From Pratylenchus scribneri (lineage: Eukaryota > Nematoda > Chromadorea > Rhabditida > Pratylenchidae), in assembly GCA_030063045.1 (NCBI GenBank), contig JAQSEB010000110.1, positions 992,001-1,056,000 on the forward strand: a DNA stretch of 64,000 nt, written 5' to 3'. Positions 1 to 12,200 of the stretch are shown here, one piece after another; position 1 is the stretch's first letter, and each line of letters opens with the position of its first letter. The notes beneath the pieces were generated by a model that searched no databases, was not told the DNA's origin, and was given only the letters and a program-made list of their open reading frames with translations. Made by a program: the position numbers and the translations under genes.

Positions 1-1094
1 GGATAATATCATCGAAAATAATTCTGAATATAAATAATGTAATTATTTGTCCGAATCCAAAAAATTGTCGCTGATGGTGGTTGACAAAGAAGAATTTTCT
101 TGTGAATCTACAAAGACATTTTAGCTCTTCGCATTCTTATATTTCAACAAAGTTAGGCAGAAATTTATTGTCGAAAAATAGTTGTTATTCTTCATACTTT
201 TCAAAAGATCCAAATTCCAAAATGCGAAGAGCCTTTTATTCTGCACCGTTGTAGTTGTAGATAGAGGAAGATGAACTTATTGCTAGGAAAAAGCAATATG
301 GGAAAAGGGTAACTGTAGGGAAAACTGGAAACGAATTACCATATCAATATATAATCAGTTATTTTCAAATTAATTTTCGAGGAAGAATTTTGAAAAAAAA
401 TATGCATAAATGTTGAATTAAATTCATAAATATTTATCGTTTTATTAAAAATATCTACAATTGGAAAATACCAAATTAACAGTAAAATTTTACAAATCAT
501 CATTTCCATAAATTCCAAAGAAATAAATTACTTTTTCCCATTCCTCAACTATTTATTGAAAAATTACGTTTCAAATATAATTCCATGTAATAAAATAGTG
601 CCTCAGGCGCAATCCCTCATTGCTCAAAAAATGGGTGTGAAGAAAAATGTAGAGCCAGAGGCACAAATTTGGCGACTATAAATTCCCAGGAGGGCATTCC
701 CATCGGCCAAAGGGGGATGGGCCACTTTCCTATTTGGACTTATTTTTTGGGGTAAGGGAAGTGAATTGGCTTTCTCGCCCATTTTCGACCCAATTCCCCT
801 TCAACCACTAAAATAAACCCAGCGTACAAAATATTGGAGTGAATTGACTCAAATTTCATATTTGCCCAATTTTGAAGAAGAATATGTTTGCATATAAAAA
901 TGATAGCATATTTATTGACTTTCTTTTATTTTAAAATTATAAAAAATTTTTAAATATTTTTTTATATGAATTTTCAAATTTTTTATAATTTTTTAAAAAT
1001 TTTTTAATATTAATTTTTAAAATATTTTTAAGATTTTGATATTTTATTCATTCTTTAAAATTAAAATATTTTTTTTTATTTTGCAGCAAATTTT
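1..1094. other. 5' intergenic region, no gene seen
   Basis: AT-rich non-coding sequence with poly-A/T tracts. A slightly GC-richer block at about 600-830 shows no convincing reading frame. It probably holds upstream sequence of the gene starting at 1095, but no specific element can be named. Confidence 0.4.
1079..1094 (+). promoter_or_regulatory. Probable trans-splice acceptor before the CPG4-like gene
   Basis: A T-rich run ends in TTTTGCAG (AG at 1085-1086), eight bases before the ATG at 1095, with no upstream coding exon in sight. This is the usual arrangement for spliced-leader addition in nematodes. The spliced leader itself cannot be seen, so this is inference from position. Confidence 0.4.
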
Positions 1095-3547
1095 ATGTTT
1101 TCCAATTTAATTTTACTCCAAATATTTTTATTAATTCATTTCATTGAAATAAAAACCCTCCGAAGTCGAACTTATATTTTATTGCAAGGAAAAATCGAAG
1201 AGAATGTAAAATTAAATAATTTAAAAAAAATATTTAAAATTATTAGAAATGAAAATTTTTTAAAAAAATATTAAAATAAATATTAAAAAAGGAATAAATT
1301 AAAATAAGAAGATAAAATTAAAAATTAATTGGAATTAAATTATAAAATGAAATAAATGCTAAAAAAATTTACAGAATGGAACAAATCGATCTCGGAGAGA
1401 ATCTTCAGAAGAGGAAATCATGCCATCGGCTGATTTAAATGTGCAAACAAATTCATTGTTTGTTCAAATGTCAACAAAGCCAATTGTTGGCCAATCTCCC
1501 GCAGATCCATGCCTATTGAAATGCAAAGATGATTATGTAAAAAATAATAGAAATTTAAATAATTCAACAAATATAAAAAACTTTAATTTTATTTAATATT
1601 CAAAAATTTTAAAATAATTTTAAATTAATTTTATTTATTAAGTTACTTTACACTGGACCAAATAATGCCAATCCAATGCCCAGTTGGCGAATGGACAGCC
1701 AAATTGGATCGCCTTTACATGCTTTGGTGAATAATTTTTAAATTTTAATTGAAAATTATTTGAAAATTTTTTATTTAATGAATTCTTTTTTTTCGAAATT
1801 TTTTAGATAAATGATATTTAAAGAACTTAAATAACCATTAGGTTAAAAATCAAAGACTTTCCCCTTTATTGATGATTTAAAATGAATTTTTTCAATGTAA
1901 TTTTATTTTATTTTCATTAATAGAATTTTAAGGAATAATAGGATTTTCAAAATTTTCAAAACAGTAAATTTTTTAATTCAGATTGAGACAGTGTCCACTT
2001 CGAATTCATTGGATCAAATTGCTTTGGAATGCAAGTAAAATAAATAAATTAAAAATTATATATTTTTATTAAAATTTAATTCAATTTTGTATTTATTATT
2101 TTAATCATTTTTAGCCATCAAAGAGATTTTCTTATATGCTTGAAACGTTGCAAAAAATCTTCTGCCCGTCAAATTCTCGTGGATGGCCAAGAAGCTATGA
2201 AGGCAAATTTTCATATTTTAATTTAAAAAGTTTATTTATTTAGACCGTTTGTCAAAGTTTCAAAAAGGACAAAGAATTTTTGCATTATGTTCTCCCTTGC
2301 TTGGCCAAAAATGGAAATCGCATTGGAAAGAGTTGTCAAGTAAATTTTTCTATTTATAAATTTTACAATTTTTATAAAATTTTTTTTTGTCAAAAGGTTT
2401 AAAAATCGCTAAAATATAAAGTTTGGGTAAAAAAATAATTTATAAAAAATTAGGAAATTTTTTAAATAAATATTATTAATAAAAAATTAAAATATTTTAA
2501 AATTTTAAAATTCTTAAGAATATTCAAAATTATTTCAAATATTATTTTAAAAATAATTCAATAAAATTATTTTATTTTATAAAGCTGCATTGGTCTCTGA
2601 TGGAAAATGACATTTATGAGGCAATCCAGCATCGATTAATTCTCGATCAAAATCAGGAAGGAATTAATGAGTCGGAAAATGTGGAAAATGGGCAGGAAAT
2701 GGAGGACGGATTTCGACGACTTTGCAGGTGATTTCTGATTTTTTAAGTAATTTAAAATTAAAAAATTTAATATTAATAAAAAAATTTCAATAAAAAAAAT
2801 TTAATTTATATTTCGATAGAGCAATGAGCAGCTATGCGGATTGCCATTTGAAAGCCGTGGCCCATTTGTGCCATCGAAGGGCTATCCCATTCTTTGTGCG
2901 GCTCAACAACAAAAGTTCCGGGTTTGTATTTGGGCATTAAAAATAATAAAGGAGAAAATTAAAACCAACTTATGGTATTTTAATTGAAAAATAATAATTT
3001 AGAAAAAAAACTAAATTAGAAATAATTTTTAATTTAAAAAAAATTTGGATGGCGGTTCGCGGTCTTGTTCCCTCAGTTTAGCGCAGAGATAAGGGAATGT
3101 GGCCCATCAATCTCTTAATCAATTGCGCTACGCCTCCTCCTTTCGAATTAAGCACTATAACTAAAATATGTGCTTTATTCCACTAATAAAATTAGCAATA
3201 AAAATGACAATTATTAATATCAGAATAAATATGGAAAAATCTTCCATTTTTTAAAAAGTATAATAATTAAAATCCAATTATTTAATCAAAAAATAATAAT
3301 AATTTAAATTTAAATAAAAACTAACAAATTCATTTTCAATTTTTCTAGTGCTCTTCTAAAAATGCTGATTGACTGGTTTGAACTGCCGGCACTTGACGCA
3401 GATTGGTTGGAATGTGAGCAATGGGATCCTCAAAAATTGCTCGCAAATGACCACAATGGAATTGGCCAATCAACAAAGAATATTTGCATTCAAATTTTTA
3501 TACTTACAGCAATTGCCATAATTTACATTTTTGTTCAATTTTTATAA
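1095..3547 (+). CDS. CPG4-like cysteine-rich membrane-anchored secretory protein, nine exons
   Basis: Exons joined in phase: 1095-1205, 1375-1536, 1643-1726, 1982-2034, 2115-2202, 2244-2339, 2585-2727, 2820-2921, 3349-3547, giving 345 residues. The first exon encodes a hydrophobic signal-like start (MFSNLILLQIFLLIHF). The last ends in a hydrophobic stretch (FILTAIAIIYIFVQFL), so a type I membrane or tail-anchored form is likely. The middle has regularly spaced cysteines (CLLKC, FLICLKRCKKS, a VCQ motif, LPCLAKNG, ADCHLKAVAHLC), resembling the nematode CPG4 (chondroitin proteoglycan 4) domain. The intron after 2202 starts GCAAAT rather than GT, and no GT donor keeps the frame. An AATAAA lies at about 3633. 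The family call rests on cysteine pattern only; the gene structure is firmer than the name. Confidence 0.55.
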
Positions 3548-3899
3548 AAAATATATTCAAATTGTCTTCCCAAAAGCCATATCTTTTTTTCCAATTTTCC
3601 AAATTTATTAATTAACTTTTCAACTCAAGCCTAATAAAAATGTAAAAGAAATAAATAATTTTAAATTTAAATGCCACTCAACATTGAGCATATGATTTTG
3701 CGTGTTTTATATAAAATACATTTCTTTTTCTTTATTCCATTCAAATAAATGTTAAAATGTAATATTTGAGTATTCTTAATACGTGATTTTCGGCAAAATT
3801 CGGAGAATAATATGTCCGGAATTGAACGTATATTAATAGAATATATAAAATCGCTTAAAAACATATTTAAGAAACATCGCTGAATAACAAAGAATCACG
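3548..3899. other. Intergenic spacer, nothing recognised
   Basis: AT-rich sequence following the CPG4-like gene and containing its likely polyadenylation signal. Nothing else is recognised before the foldback element. Confidence 0.4.
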
Positions 3900-3908
3900 C
3901 CGTCTGCT

Positions 3909-4940
3909 GGCTCTAGGACATTTCGACAGTGGACATTTCGACAGTGGACATTTCGACAGTGGACATTTCGACAGTGGACATTTCGACAGTGGACTTTTCG
4001 ACAGTGGACAATTCGACAGTAGGCGGACATTTCGACAGTGGCGGATTTTCGACAGTGGACTTTTCGACAGTGGACAATTCGACAGTAGGCGGACATTTCG
4101 ACAGTGGCGGATTTTTCGACAGTGGACTTTTCGACAGTGGTCATTTCGACAGTAAGCTAGGACATTTAGACAGTGACCGAAAAAACCTATAAACCCATTC
4201 TATTCCGGCATAAATTATATACCAATCGACGCGTCTTTATCCGCTGAACGCGAATATATTATTATTTCGACATGAAACTCAAAAATAATAAAGTTGTGGC
4301 TATTTTTATATTATAAGGAAAGTATTCTTTTTCTTTCCAAACGTTGTGATTATTTTTTTAAAATTTCAGATTTTATTAGATTCCTTTCATCATAATTAAT
4401 ATTAAAATCATATTTGATTCAAGCGAAAGCCTCAAATACCAAAATAAAACATAGTGAAATTATTGAACTCAAAAGTGAAGAGTCTCCCCCATATGGGTCG
4501 AGAAGCGAAAATTTTCACTTGATCAAATTAAAATAAAATCGATGCAACTCGACTAGCTAAACTTGAATCTATCATTGGTTTCAAATAAAATTCAAAAATA
4601 GCTGCACTATAGTCATTTTTATTCATGTACATTACTTAAATACCTACCCTAACTAAAATAGGTCTAACTTTTTTATATTACAATGTAATGAAAAACTAAT
4701 AGTATATTCGCGTTCAGCTGATCAAGACGCGTCGATTGGTATATAATTTATGCCGGAATAGAATGGGTTTATAGGTTTTTTTGGCCACTGTCGAAATGTC
4801 CTAGCTTACTGTCGAAATGACCACTGTCGAAAAGTCCACTGTCGAAAAATCCGTCACTGTCGAAATGTCCGCCTACTGTCGAATTGTCCACTGTCGAAAA
4901 GTCCACTGTCGAAATGTCCACTGTCGAAATTTCCTGCTCC
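3909..4940. mobile_element. Mutator-like foldback element carrying 15-bp tandem repeats in both arms
   Basis: CCGTCTGCT occurs at 3900-3908 and 4941-4949, a perfect 9-bp target-site duplication. The ends are inverted (GGCTCTAGGACATTTCGACAG against GGAGCAGGAAATTTCGACAG). Each arm then runs through tandem copies of a 15-bp unit (TTTCGACAGTGGACA and variants; about 3918-4155 on the left, inverted at about 4785-4930 on the right). Inside these, a second inverted segment pairs 4183-4260 with 4690-4790. The core of about 400 bp has no transposase. A 9-bp duplication is typical of Mutator-like elements; this copy would be non-autonomous. Confidence 0.8.
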
Positions 4941-4949
4941 CCGTCTGCT

Positions 4950-5569
4950 TAGTTCCGTATTCATCATAACCATCGTCCTTTTATTTGGTTGGGTATTGAT
5001 GACTTTGATCAGAAATAAATTATACAATTGGACCAAATATCTTTTTGAATTGATTTTCAATATTCCTTTGAGTGACAAATGGTTATTTTACAACAATGTT
5101 TTTAATGGTTTTGCTTTCACTGTGTTCTTCTTTTTCATTCAACATTTTCCTTTGCCAATTCCTCGATGAGCTCATCAATTTTACGTACGAAGGTATAGGA
5201 ATCCTCTGGGACCAGTATATTTGGGAAAGTGAGAAATTTGAGCATAGGTTCCGATGTGACACACTTCATAATTAGTGGGAGATTTTAAACTAATTAAAAA
5301 ATTACAAACATCGATATGGAAGCATCTGTTTTCAGTTCGGAACTTTCGCAAGTGGAGTCTTAGTTTTATATTGTTCTTCAACGAATGATGGTATTTGTGG
5401 TTTAATGTGGTAATGTTGTAAATTGGCCTTCTAATTTTTTGTTGATTTTCATTTTGTTCTATGCCGCCATAATTTTGAAAGCGTTGGGCAAACTAAAATT
5501 TTCATCAAATTTTTAAATGATGATTATTGATATAATTTAATGAGACATTTTTTATATGTTGCGGTCGAT
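4950..5569. other. Intergenic, no supported gene
   Basis: Short open frames exist on both strands but none shows splice structure, codon bias or family resemblance. No repeat structure was seen. Confidence 0.35.
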
Positions 5570-5955
5570 TTGGGAAATTGGTCTTTCAAGTAAAAAAGCT
5601 AGGATTTTAGCCGGCCGATTTTAGAAATCTTGACTTCTACTTCTAGGCATTCCTGATTCCCGAGAAACGCTCATTCGACTCGACATGGTCACTTTACTAT
5701 ATGAAATTTCAATTTCAGAATGTTTTTTAAGGTGTAGTCAAAAGTTAGTAAATCAAAACCGGTTTGGGTTTAAACAACTCGGTTCAGTTTTCTAGAACTG
5801 GCTATCAGGCTCATCAGGCTGGTTTAGAATTGAACTTTCTTACATTAAATCAATTATGCTGAATTGAATGAGCCTATTCTCGAATTAATTAGAATTCAAA
5901 AAGCCAAGATTCCAAAAATCAGCCGGCCTAAAGCCTAGAGCCTTTTCGGGGAAAG
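5570..5955. repeat. Diverged interspersed repeat (copy related to 30.76-31.26 kb)
   Basis: This block shares several stretches with about 30760-31260: a GCCGGCC/GGCCAG context followed by AAATC, then AAAAGTTAGTAAA-CAAAACCGG, GGTTCAGTTTT, and an ending with AGCCAAGATT/GCCGAGATT. The two copies are diverged and no clear termini or target duplication were found, so the element class is unknown. Confidence 0.5.
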
Positions 5956-5972
5956 GCGCTAATTTTCGAAAT

Positions 5973-7345
5973 CGAGTGTTTCATCCAGTTGTGTTTTCCG
6001 GAAAGATTTGTTTTTCATCCGGTTGTGTTTTTCCGGAAAGAGTGTTTCATCCGGTTAGATTTGTGTTTTCCCGAATGATTTATATTCCATCCGGTTGTAT
6101 TTTCCGGAAAGAGTGTTTCATCCTGTTAGATTTGTGTTTTCAGGAAAGATATGTGTTTCACCCGGTTGTATTTTCCGGAAAGAGTGTTTCATCCGGTTAG
6201 ATTTGTGTTTTCCGGAAAGAGTGTTTCATCCGGTTAGATTTGTGTTTTCCGGAAAGAGTGTTTCATCCGGTTAGATTTGTGTTTTCCGGAAAGAGTGTTT
6301 CATCCGGTTAGATTTGTGTTTTCCGGAAAGATATGTGTTTCACCCGGTTGTGTTTTCCGGAAAGATATGTGTTTCACCAGGTTGTGTTTTCCGGAAAGAG
6401 TGTTTCATCCTGTTAGATTTGTGTTTTCCCGAATGATTTATATTCCATCCGGTTGTATTTTCCGGAAAGAGTGTTTCATCCTGTTAGATTTGTGTTTTCA
6501 GGAAAGATATGTGTTTCACCCGGTTGTTTTCCGGAAAGAGTGTTTCATCCGGTTAGATTTGTGTTTTCCGGAATGATTTGTGTTTCATCCGGTTGTGTTT
6601 TCCGGACTGATTTATGTTTCATCCGGTTGTGTTTTCCGGAATGATTTCTGTTCCATCCGGTTGTATTTTCCGGAAAGAGTGTTTCATTCTGTTAGATTTG
6701 TGTTTTCCGGAAAGATTTGTGTTTCATCCGGTTAGATTTGTGTTTTCCGGAATGATTTGTGTTTCACCCGGTTGTGTTTTCCGGAAAGATTTGTGTTTCA
6801 TCCGGTTGTGTTTTCCGGAAAGAGTGTTTCATCCGGTTGTATTTTCCGGAAAGAGTGTTTCATCCGGTTGTATTTTCCGGAAAGAGTGTTTCATCCTGTT
6901 AGATTTGTGTTTTCCGGAAAGATCTGTGTTTCATCCTGATAGATTTGTGTTTTCCGGAATGATTTGAATACATCCGGTTGTGTTTTCCGTATATATTTGT
7001 ATTTCATCAGGTTAGATTTATATTTTCCGGAATGATTTGTGTTACGTCCAGTTGTGTTTTCCAGAAAGATTTGTGTTTCATCCGGTTGTGTTTTGTGTTT
7101 TCCGGAAAGAGTGTTTCATCCTGTTAGATTTGTGTTTTTCGGAAAGATTTGTGTTTCATCCGGTTAGATTTGTGTTTTACGAAATGATTTGTGTTCCATC
7201 CGGTTGTATTTTCCGGAAAGAGTGTTTCATCCGATTAGATTTGTGTTTTCTGGAATTTGTTTCATCTGGTTAGATTTGTGTTTTCCGAATGATTTGTGTT
7301 TGTGTTTCATCCGGTTAGGTTTGCGTTTTCCAGAATGAATTTTAC
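5973..7345 (+). repeat. Degenerate satellite array (GTGTTTCATCCGG / TTTTCCGGAAAGA units)
   Basis: About 1.37 kb made of two alternating half-units, TGTGTTTCATCCGGTTAGAT and TTGTGTTTTCCGGAAAGAT, in irregular combinations of roughly 27-37 bp. The open frames across it are repeat-encoded and not genes. It shares the TGTGTTTC and TTCCGGAA words with the array at 11.5-13.0 kb and with the inverted-repeat element at 14.7 kb. Confidence 0.85.
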
Positions 7346-8027
7346 TCCTTCGTCCTAAAGTTAAATCCTTTTTTTTTGAAATCTCTTATAGGCTAAAATG
7401 ATTTATCGGGCCAAAAACTGGCAATAAATAAAACATTAAAAAAATTATTTTAAATTTACTTTCTAGTTTTATTTTACGTATATTTCTCAAATTTTATTTG
7501 TAACCAAAAGTAATCTTTTTTCCAGTTTCCATTTCCGATTTCAAAATTATCTTAACTCTGGCTTACATTACTGAGACTGATGAGCCTAAAAATATAAAAT
7601 AAAAATATTTTCTTGTTTATTTCCAAATCAAAAAATCATTTGCTTTGTTGCTATTCAAAAATACAGGTGTGTTGATGACATTTAAAAACGCTATGCGCAG
7701 ATTTGCTGCCTTTCATTTCGCGGACTGCCTTTTTTCTGTCTCATTGTTGGATTCGGCCTATTTGAAATATTCAACATCGTTGTTAAAATTGTTGTTCGAT
7801 GTAAATGAACAAAGAAGAAAACATTCATTGCTGCCAACCAAATCAGCATAGGGCATATTTTTTTATTTATTTTTACCATTTTTTTGACTAGTTAAATTTT
7901 TTTTAAATCTTCCCAATATTCCAGTGACACTTATTTGGGCTTTTTCGCCAAAATTAAACGATGGCATAAAAAAATTTAAAAAGTTGAAAATTTATGTCTT
8001 TCTTACTGTTCATTGTGACCTTAGCCT
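7346..8027. other. Intergenic, no supported gene
   Basis: AT-rich with two short overlapping frames around 7645-7879 on opposite strands. Neither has recognisable motifs. No repeat structure was seen. Confidence 0.35.
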
Positions 8028-8037
8028 AATTTAATAT

Positions 8038-8466
8038 GGTAAGCAATTTTTTTACCTACCATTTTATTTTTTTTACCTACCAAATTATTTTTTTACCTAC
8101 AAAGTAGTTTTTGACTTATAATAAATCAGAAACCGGTTTTAGTCCCTACAAACCTTATACCATTTTGTAGATCTCATCGAGACGCATCGAATGGTATATA
8201 TTTTGTCAAGGTTTGGGCCCAAAATTAACAAGTTAAACCGTTTAAACCCTATTTCCATTTTTTGGTTTTAAACTCTTTAAATTTGGGCCAAACCTTGACA
8301 AAATATATACCAATCGATGCGTCTCGATGAGATCTACAAATTGGTATAAGGTTTGTAGGGACTAAAACCGGTTACTGATTTATTATAAGTCAAAAACTAC
8401 TTTGTAGGTAAAAAAATAATTTGGTAGGTAAAAAAAATAAAATGGTAGGTAAAAAGATATTTTATC
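8038..8466. mobile_element. Foldback element, 429 bp, with 9-10 bp target duplication
   Basis: The arms are long inverted repeats. Outer parts contain several copies of TTTTACCTACC (inverted as GGTAGGTAAAA). Next comes AATAAATCAG, then a long segment with CCTACAAACCTTATACCA and the TCGAGACGCATCGA core, meeting a short centre near 8250. AATTTAATAT flanks both ends (8028-8037 and 8467-8476), which suggests a Mutator-type insertion, although the sequence is AT-rich. There is no coding capacity. The inner arms match the element at 16.2-16.5 kb although the outer ends differ. Confidence 0.75.
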
Positions 8467-8476
8467 AATTTAATAT

Positions 8477-9263
8477 TAAATATTATTTATTCCCATTCTA
8501 TTTCTATCAGAATTGGGGCCTCAAAATATATTTTCCACTTCAAAATTGAAAACATTCACCTTTTCTTATTTTGACAATTTAATTTATATTAACTTTTAAA
8601 TGTCGCATTTTCCACCAATTCCATTTCCATTGTTGAAATGAAATCGTCCATTCATCATTTCCATATTACACAAACCACAATTCCACATATTTCATCGTCT
8701 TTTCACATCAATTTCCCAGCGGCATGACAATGTCAATGACACCTACAGCCTACACCCACATAAAACATAACATATTCTTATTCTTCCTTTCAATTTCATT
8801 TCCCTTCAATCGGCCTCCATCGTCCAATCAATCCACATAGGCCAAATGGATTAGAGATGGCAGCGCACGATAAAATGGCCAAAGGGCAAAATATGTATAA
8901 TTTCTTCCTGCTGCTGGGAAATGAGAAGGTTGGAAGGAAAAAATGAGGCCTATAAACATAGGACAAAGCTGAAGAATATGAAGGATCAGCTCTTTCTTTA
9001 TCTTTAGGGGAAAATTGAAAATAATTTTGCCAAGTATAAGTAGCAGTTAAATGTGGAAATCGTCTTGCGTCTTCACCCCTCTCTCCATTAAATTTTAATT
9101 TAACAAATTTAAAATCGCGAATAAATGAAAATGAAACTTCATTTCAAAAATATTATTTTACTTTAAAAAGTATAATATTTTGTCTGCATTTCTTCAATTT
9201 TCAATATAAAAATTAATTTTAGCGAATTTTAATATAAAATTAACAACAAATTAATTTGAAAAA
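8477..9263. other. Upstream region of the first VWA-alpha-kinase gene
   Basis: Non-coding sequence between the foldback element and the kinase start. A TTTTAG acceptor-like site lies about 40 bases before the ATG and could serve trans-splicing. No other element recognised. Confidence 0.3.
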
Positions 9264-12200
9264 ATGCATCAAATTCCCGAGGATGAAGAGGCATCTTGGG
9301 CTAAATTGGACGCCTCCTCCCAATTGTCTTCATGGACTTTCGAGCGTGCAATGCGAGAAAAGAACAAATCATTGCGTCGTGTATTCGAGGAAGCTAATAC
9401 TGAATATGCTGGTGATGCGAAAACGGATGCGGAATTGGCGGAACACACTCAACGTGCAATGAACTTGCGCAAAGCTCGAGTGCAGGATGTGGTCAAGCAA
9501 ATGCAGGCGGCAAAATGTTTGGACTTGTGCTTCCTGGTGGACGTGACCGGAAGTATGAGCGATCATATTCAAGCTGTGAAGGATCAAATCCACGCAATTG
9601 TTGACAAACTCACAGCAACTGCTGAAGTGCTGCCAGCGACAACAGGACACTCTTTTGCACCAATCGTAAAAAAGGTGAAAATCTCGTAAAATAAATTATC
9701 TTGAATAAAAATGTATTTCGACAATATTGCAAAAATCTGGTAGAAGTGAATTTTTTTTAAATATTGAAAACTCATTTTAGGGGTGATTTAATGTAACTAA
9801 AAAAATACTATTCGAGCTCAGATTTTCGATATCATAGTTGATAAAAAATTACCAACTTTTTTAAATGAAAATTTTTTAATATTGATACAAAATTAGCTCA
9901 TTTGTCCCAATTTGACAAGCTGAATCCATTGATACTATTTTTAAGATTGATCCAAATAAAATTTTTTTAATGAAAACTCTTACCAAAAAGGCAAGATTTT
10001 TGGTTATATTATAAATTTGTATTTTCGAAATTTTTCACAAAAATATAAAAAAAATTGGATTCATCTCGTCAATTTGCATCGAATGAATAACAAATTGGCC
10101 ATATAAAAAATTTATACCAAAAAAGCCTTTGCTCTTCCTTTCTTCATGATAAAAGTCGGCATATCTTACCAAGTATATTAAAGTTCAAAAATATGCACAT
10201 CTTCGGAGCACTGATTTAAATCAAAAAAAAATGGAAACAAAATTTAGACTTCTACATCTGCATGTTTGTTTGAATTTTTCAGATTCGGCTTGCATTTGTT
10301 GGCTATCGTGATATTGGCGATCCATTTGATATGCTCGATTTTAGCGATACTGTTGCAAAGTTCCACGCATTCTGCACCTCCATTAATGCATCTGGTGGGG
10401 GCGGCGATGGAGTTGAAGATGTTTTTGGTGGATTGGAGAAGGGCATTACGCTGAATTGGTCAACAGATGGATCCACTCGCATATTGTTCCATATTGCCGA
10501 CATGCCTTGCCATGGCAGGGAATATCACAATGCAAGCGACCACCATCTTGATAATTATCCCGGTAAACAAATTTGTTCTTTTAAAAAATGATCTTCGATA
10601 TTTTGGTAAGTAATGTTCAAAATTACTAATATTTAAGGCGGTGATCCGAAAGAGCGTTCCATACAAAACTTATTGGGCGAATTGGCAAAAAAGAATATCA
10701 TCTATCATTTCGGCAAAATCACTGATAACACTGATAAAATGATTGCGAAATTTTCTGAAATATATGGTGATGAGATTGTTGTTTGCGATATCAAGAATGC
10801 TGGCCATTTGCTCAATGCCATTACAAGCACAACAAGCATGGCTGTCTCAAAAGGTTCGATTTATTATGATTTTGAATCAAATGAAAAAGTAATATTAATT
10901 TTTAATTGTCGAAAATGAAATCTAATATTTTTTGATTATTCAAAAGTTCTTTTCTTCTTTTCAGTTGCTGGTCCATCCGCTGGTCGTCGTCAATTTACCA
11001 CTGGCTTGGTATTCGATTCTGATATGCCAAATTGGAATGGAATCGTTCAAACCACTGGCATTTTTCTCACTTACGAATTGCCAAACTCAATGGCTGATGT
11101 CTTTTCTGGTGAAAATTATTAAATTTTATATTGCAAACATTATCTCATAAAAAGGTGTTCCACTGAAACCAAAACAACCAGTCAAGGCGATAGTCCAGTT
11201 GGCGCCAAAACCATTTGCCAAGGGTGTGGAGCGTGTGGCCTACTATGGACGCGATGTGACCTCATCTGACAAACTATCGATCAATATTGTGCTCAAGAAA
11301 TATGTAACAGCGACTGGGTTTCTTAATTCGCCATTGCATTATGAAGGCGCCATCCAACTTCAGACCATTGCCGCTTATTTGGCCTCCATTTTTAGTGAAA
11401 CAAGTCTTGAAAAGGTAGAAATAAAAATTTTTGAATTTAAAGTTTAAACAATTCCAAACTTTTTTTTTGCGTTTTCCGGAATATTTATGATATAATTTTT
11501 AAGTTTTTTTTTATGTTTCATTCCGGAAATTATGTTTCATTCCTGAAAATGTGCTCATTCCTGAAAATGTGTTTCATTCAGCAAAATGTGTTTCATTCTG
11601 GAAATTGTGTTTCATTCCGGAAATCTGTTTCATTCTGGAAATGTGTTTCATTCCTGAAAATATATTTCATTCCGGGAAAATGTGTTTCTTTCGGAAATTG
11701 TGTTTCATTCCGGAAATTATGTTTCATTCCGGAAATTATGTTTCATTCCTGAAAATGTGTTTCATTCCTGAAAATGTGTTTCATTCAGCAAAATATGTTT
11801 CATTCTGGAAATGTGTTTCATTCCTGAAAATGTGTTTCATTCCTGAAAATGTGTTTCATTCAGCAAAATGTGTTCATTCTTGAAATTTGTTTCATTCCTG
11901 AAAATGTGTTTCATTCCTGAAAATGTATTTCATTCCGGGAAAATGTGTTTCTTTCGGAAATTGTGTTTCATTCCGGAAATTATGTTTTATTCCGGAAATT
12001 ATGTTTCATTCCTGAAAATGTGTTTCATTCCTGAAAATGTGTTTCATTCAGCAAAATATGTTTCATTCTGGAAATGTGTTTCATTCCTGAAAATGTGTTT
12101 CATTCCTGAAAATGTGTTTCATTCAGCAAAATATGTTCATTCTTGAAATTTGTTTCATTCCTGAAAATGTGTTTCATTCCTGAAAATGTATTTCATTCCG

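Noticed and set aside
3056..3152. Possible tRNA or tRNA-derived element on the minus strand (GGCGTAGCGCAATTGATTAA)
   Set aside because: The first part resembles a D-arm promoter box, but no matching T-arm box on the same strand and no clean cloverleaf could be drawn. It lies in an intron.
5976..7273. Several overlapping open frames rich in Phe/Cys/Pro
   Set aside because: They are translations of the satellite array in different phases.
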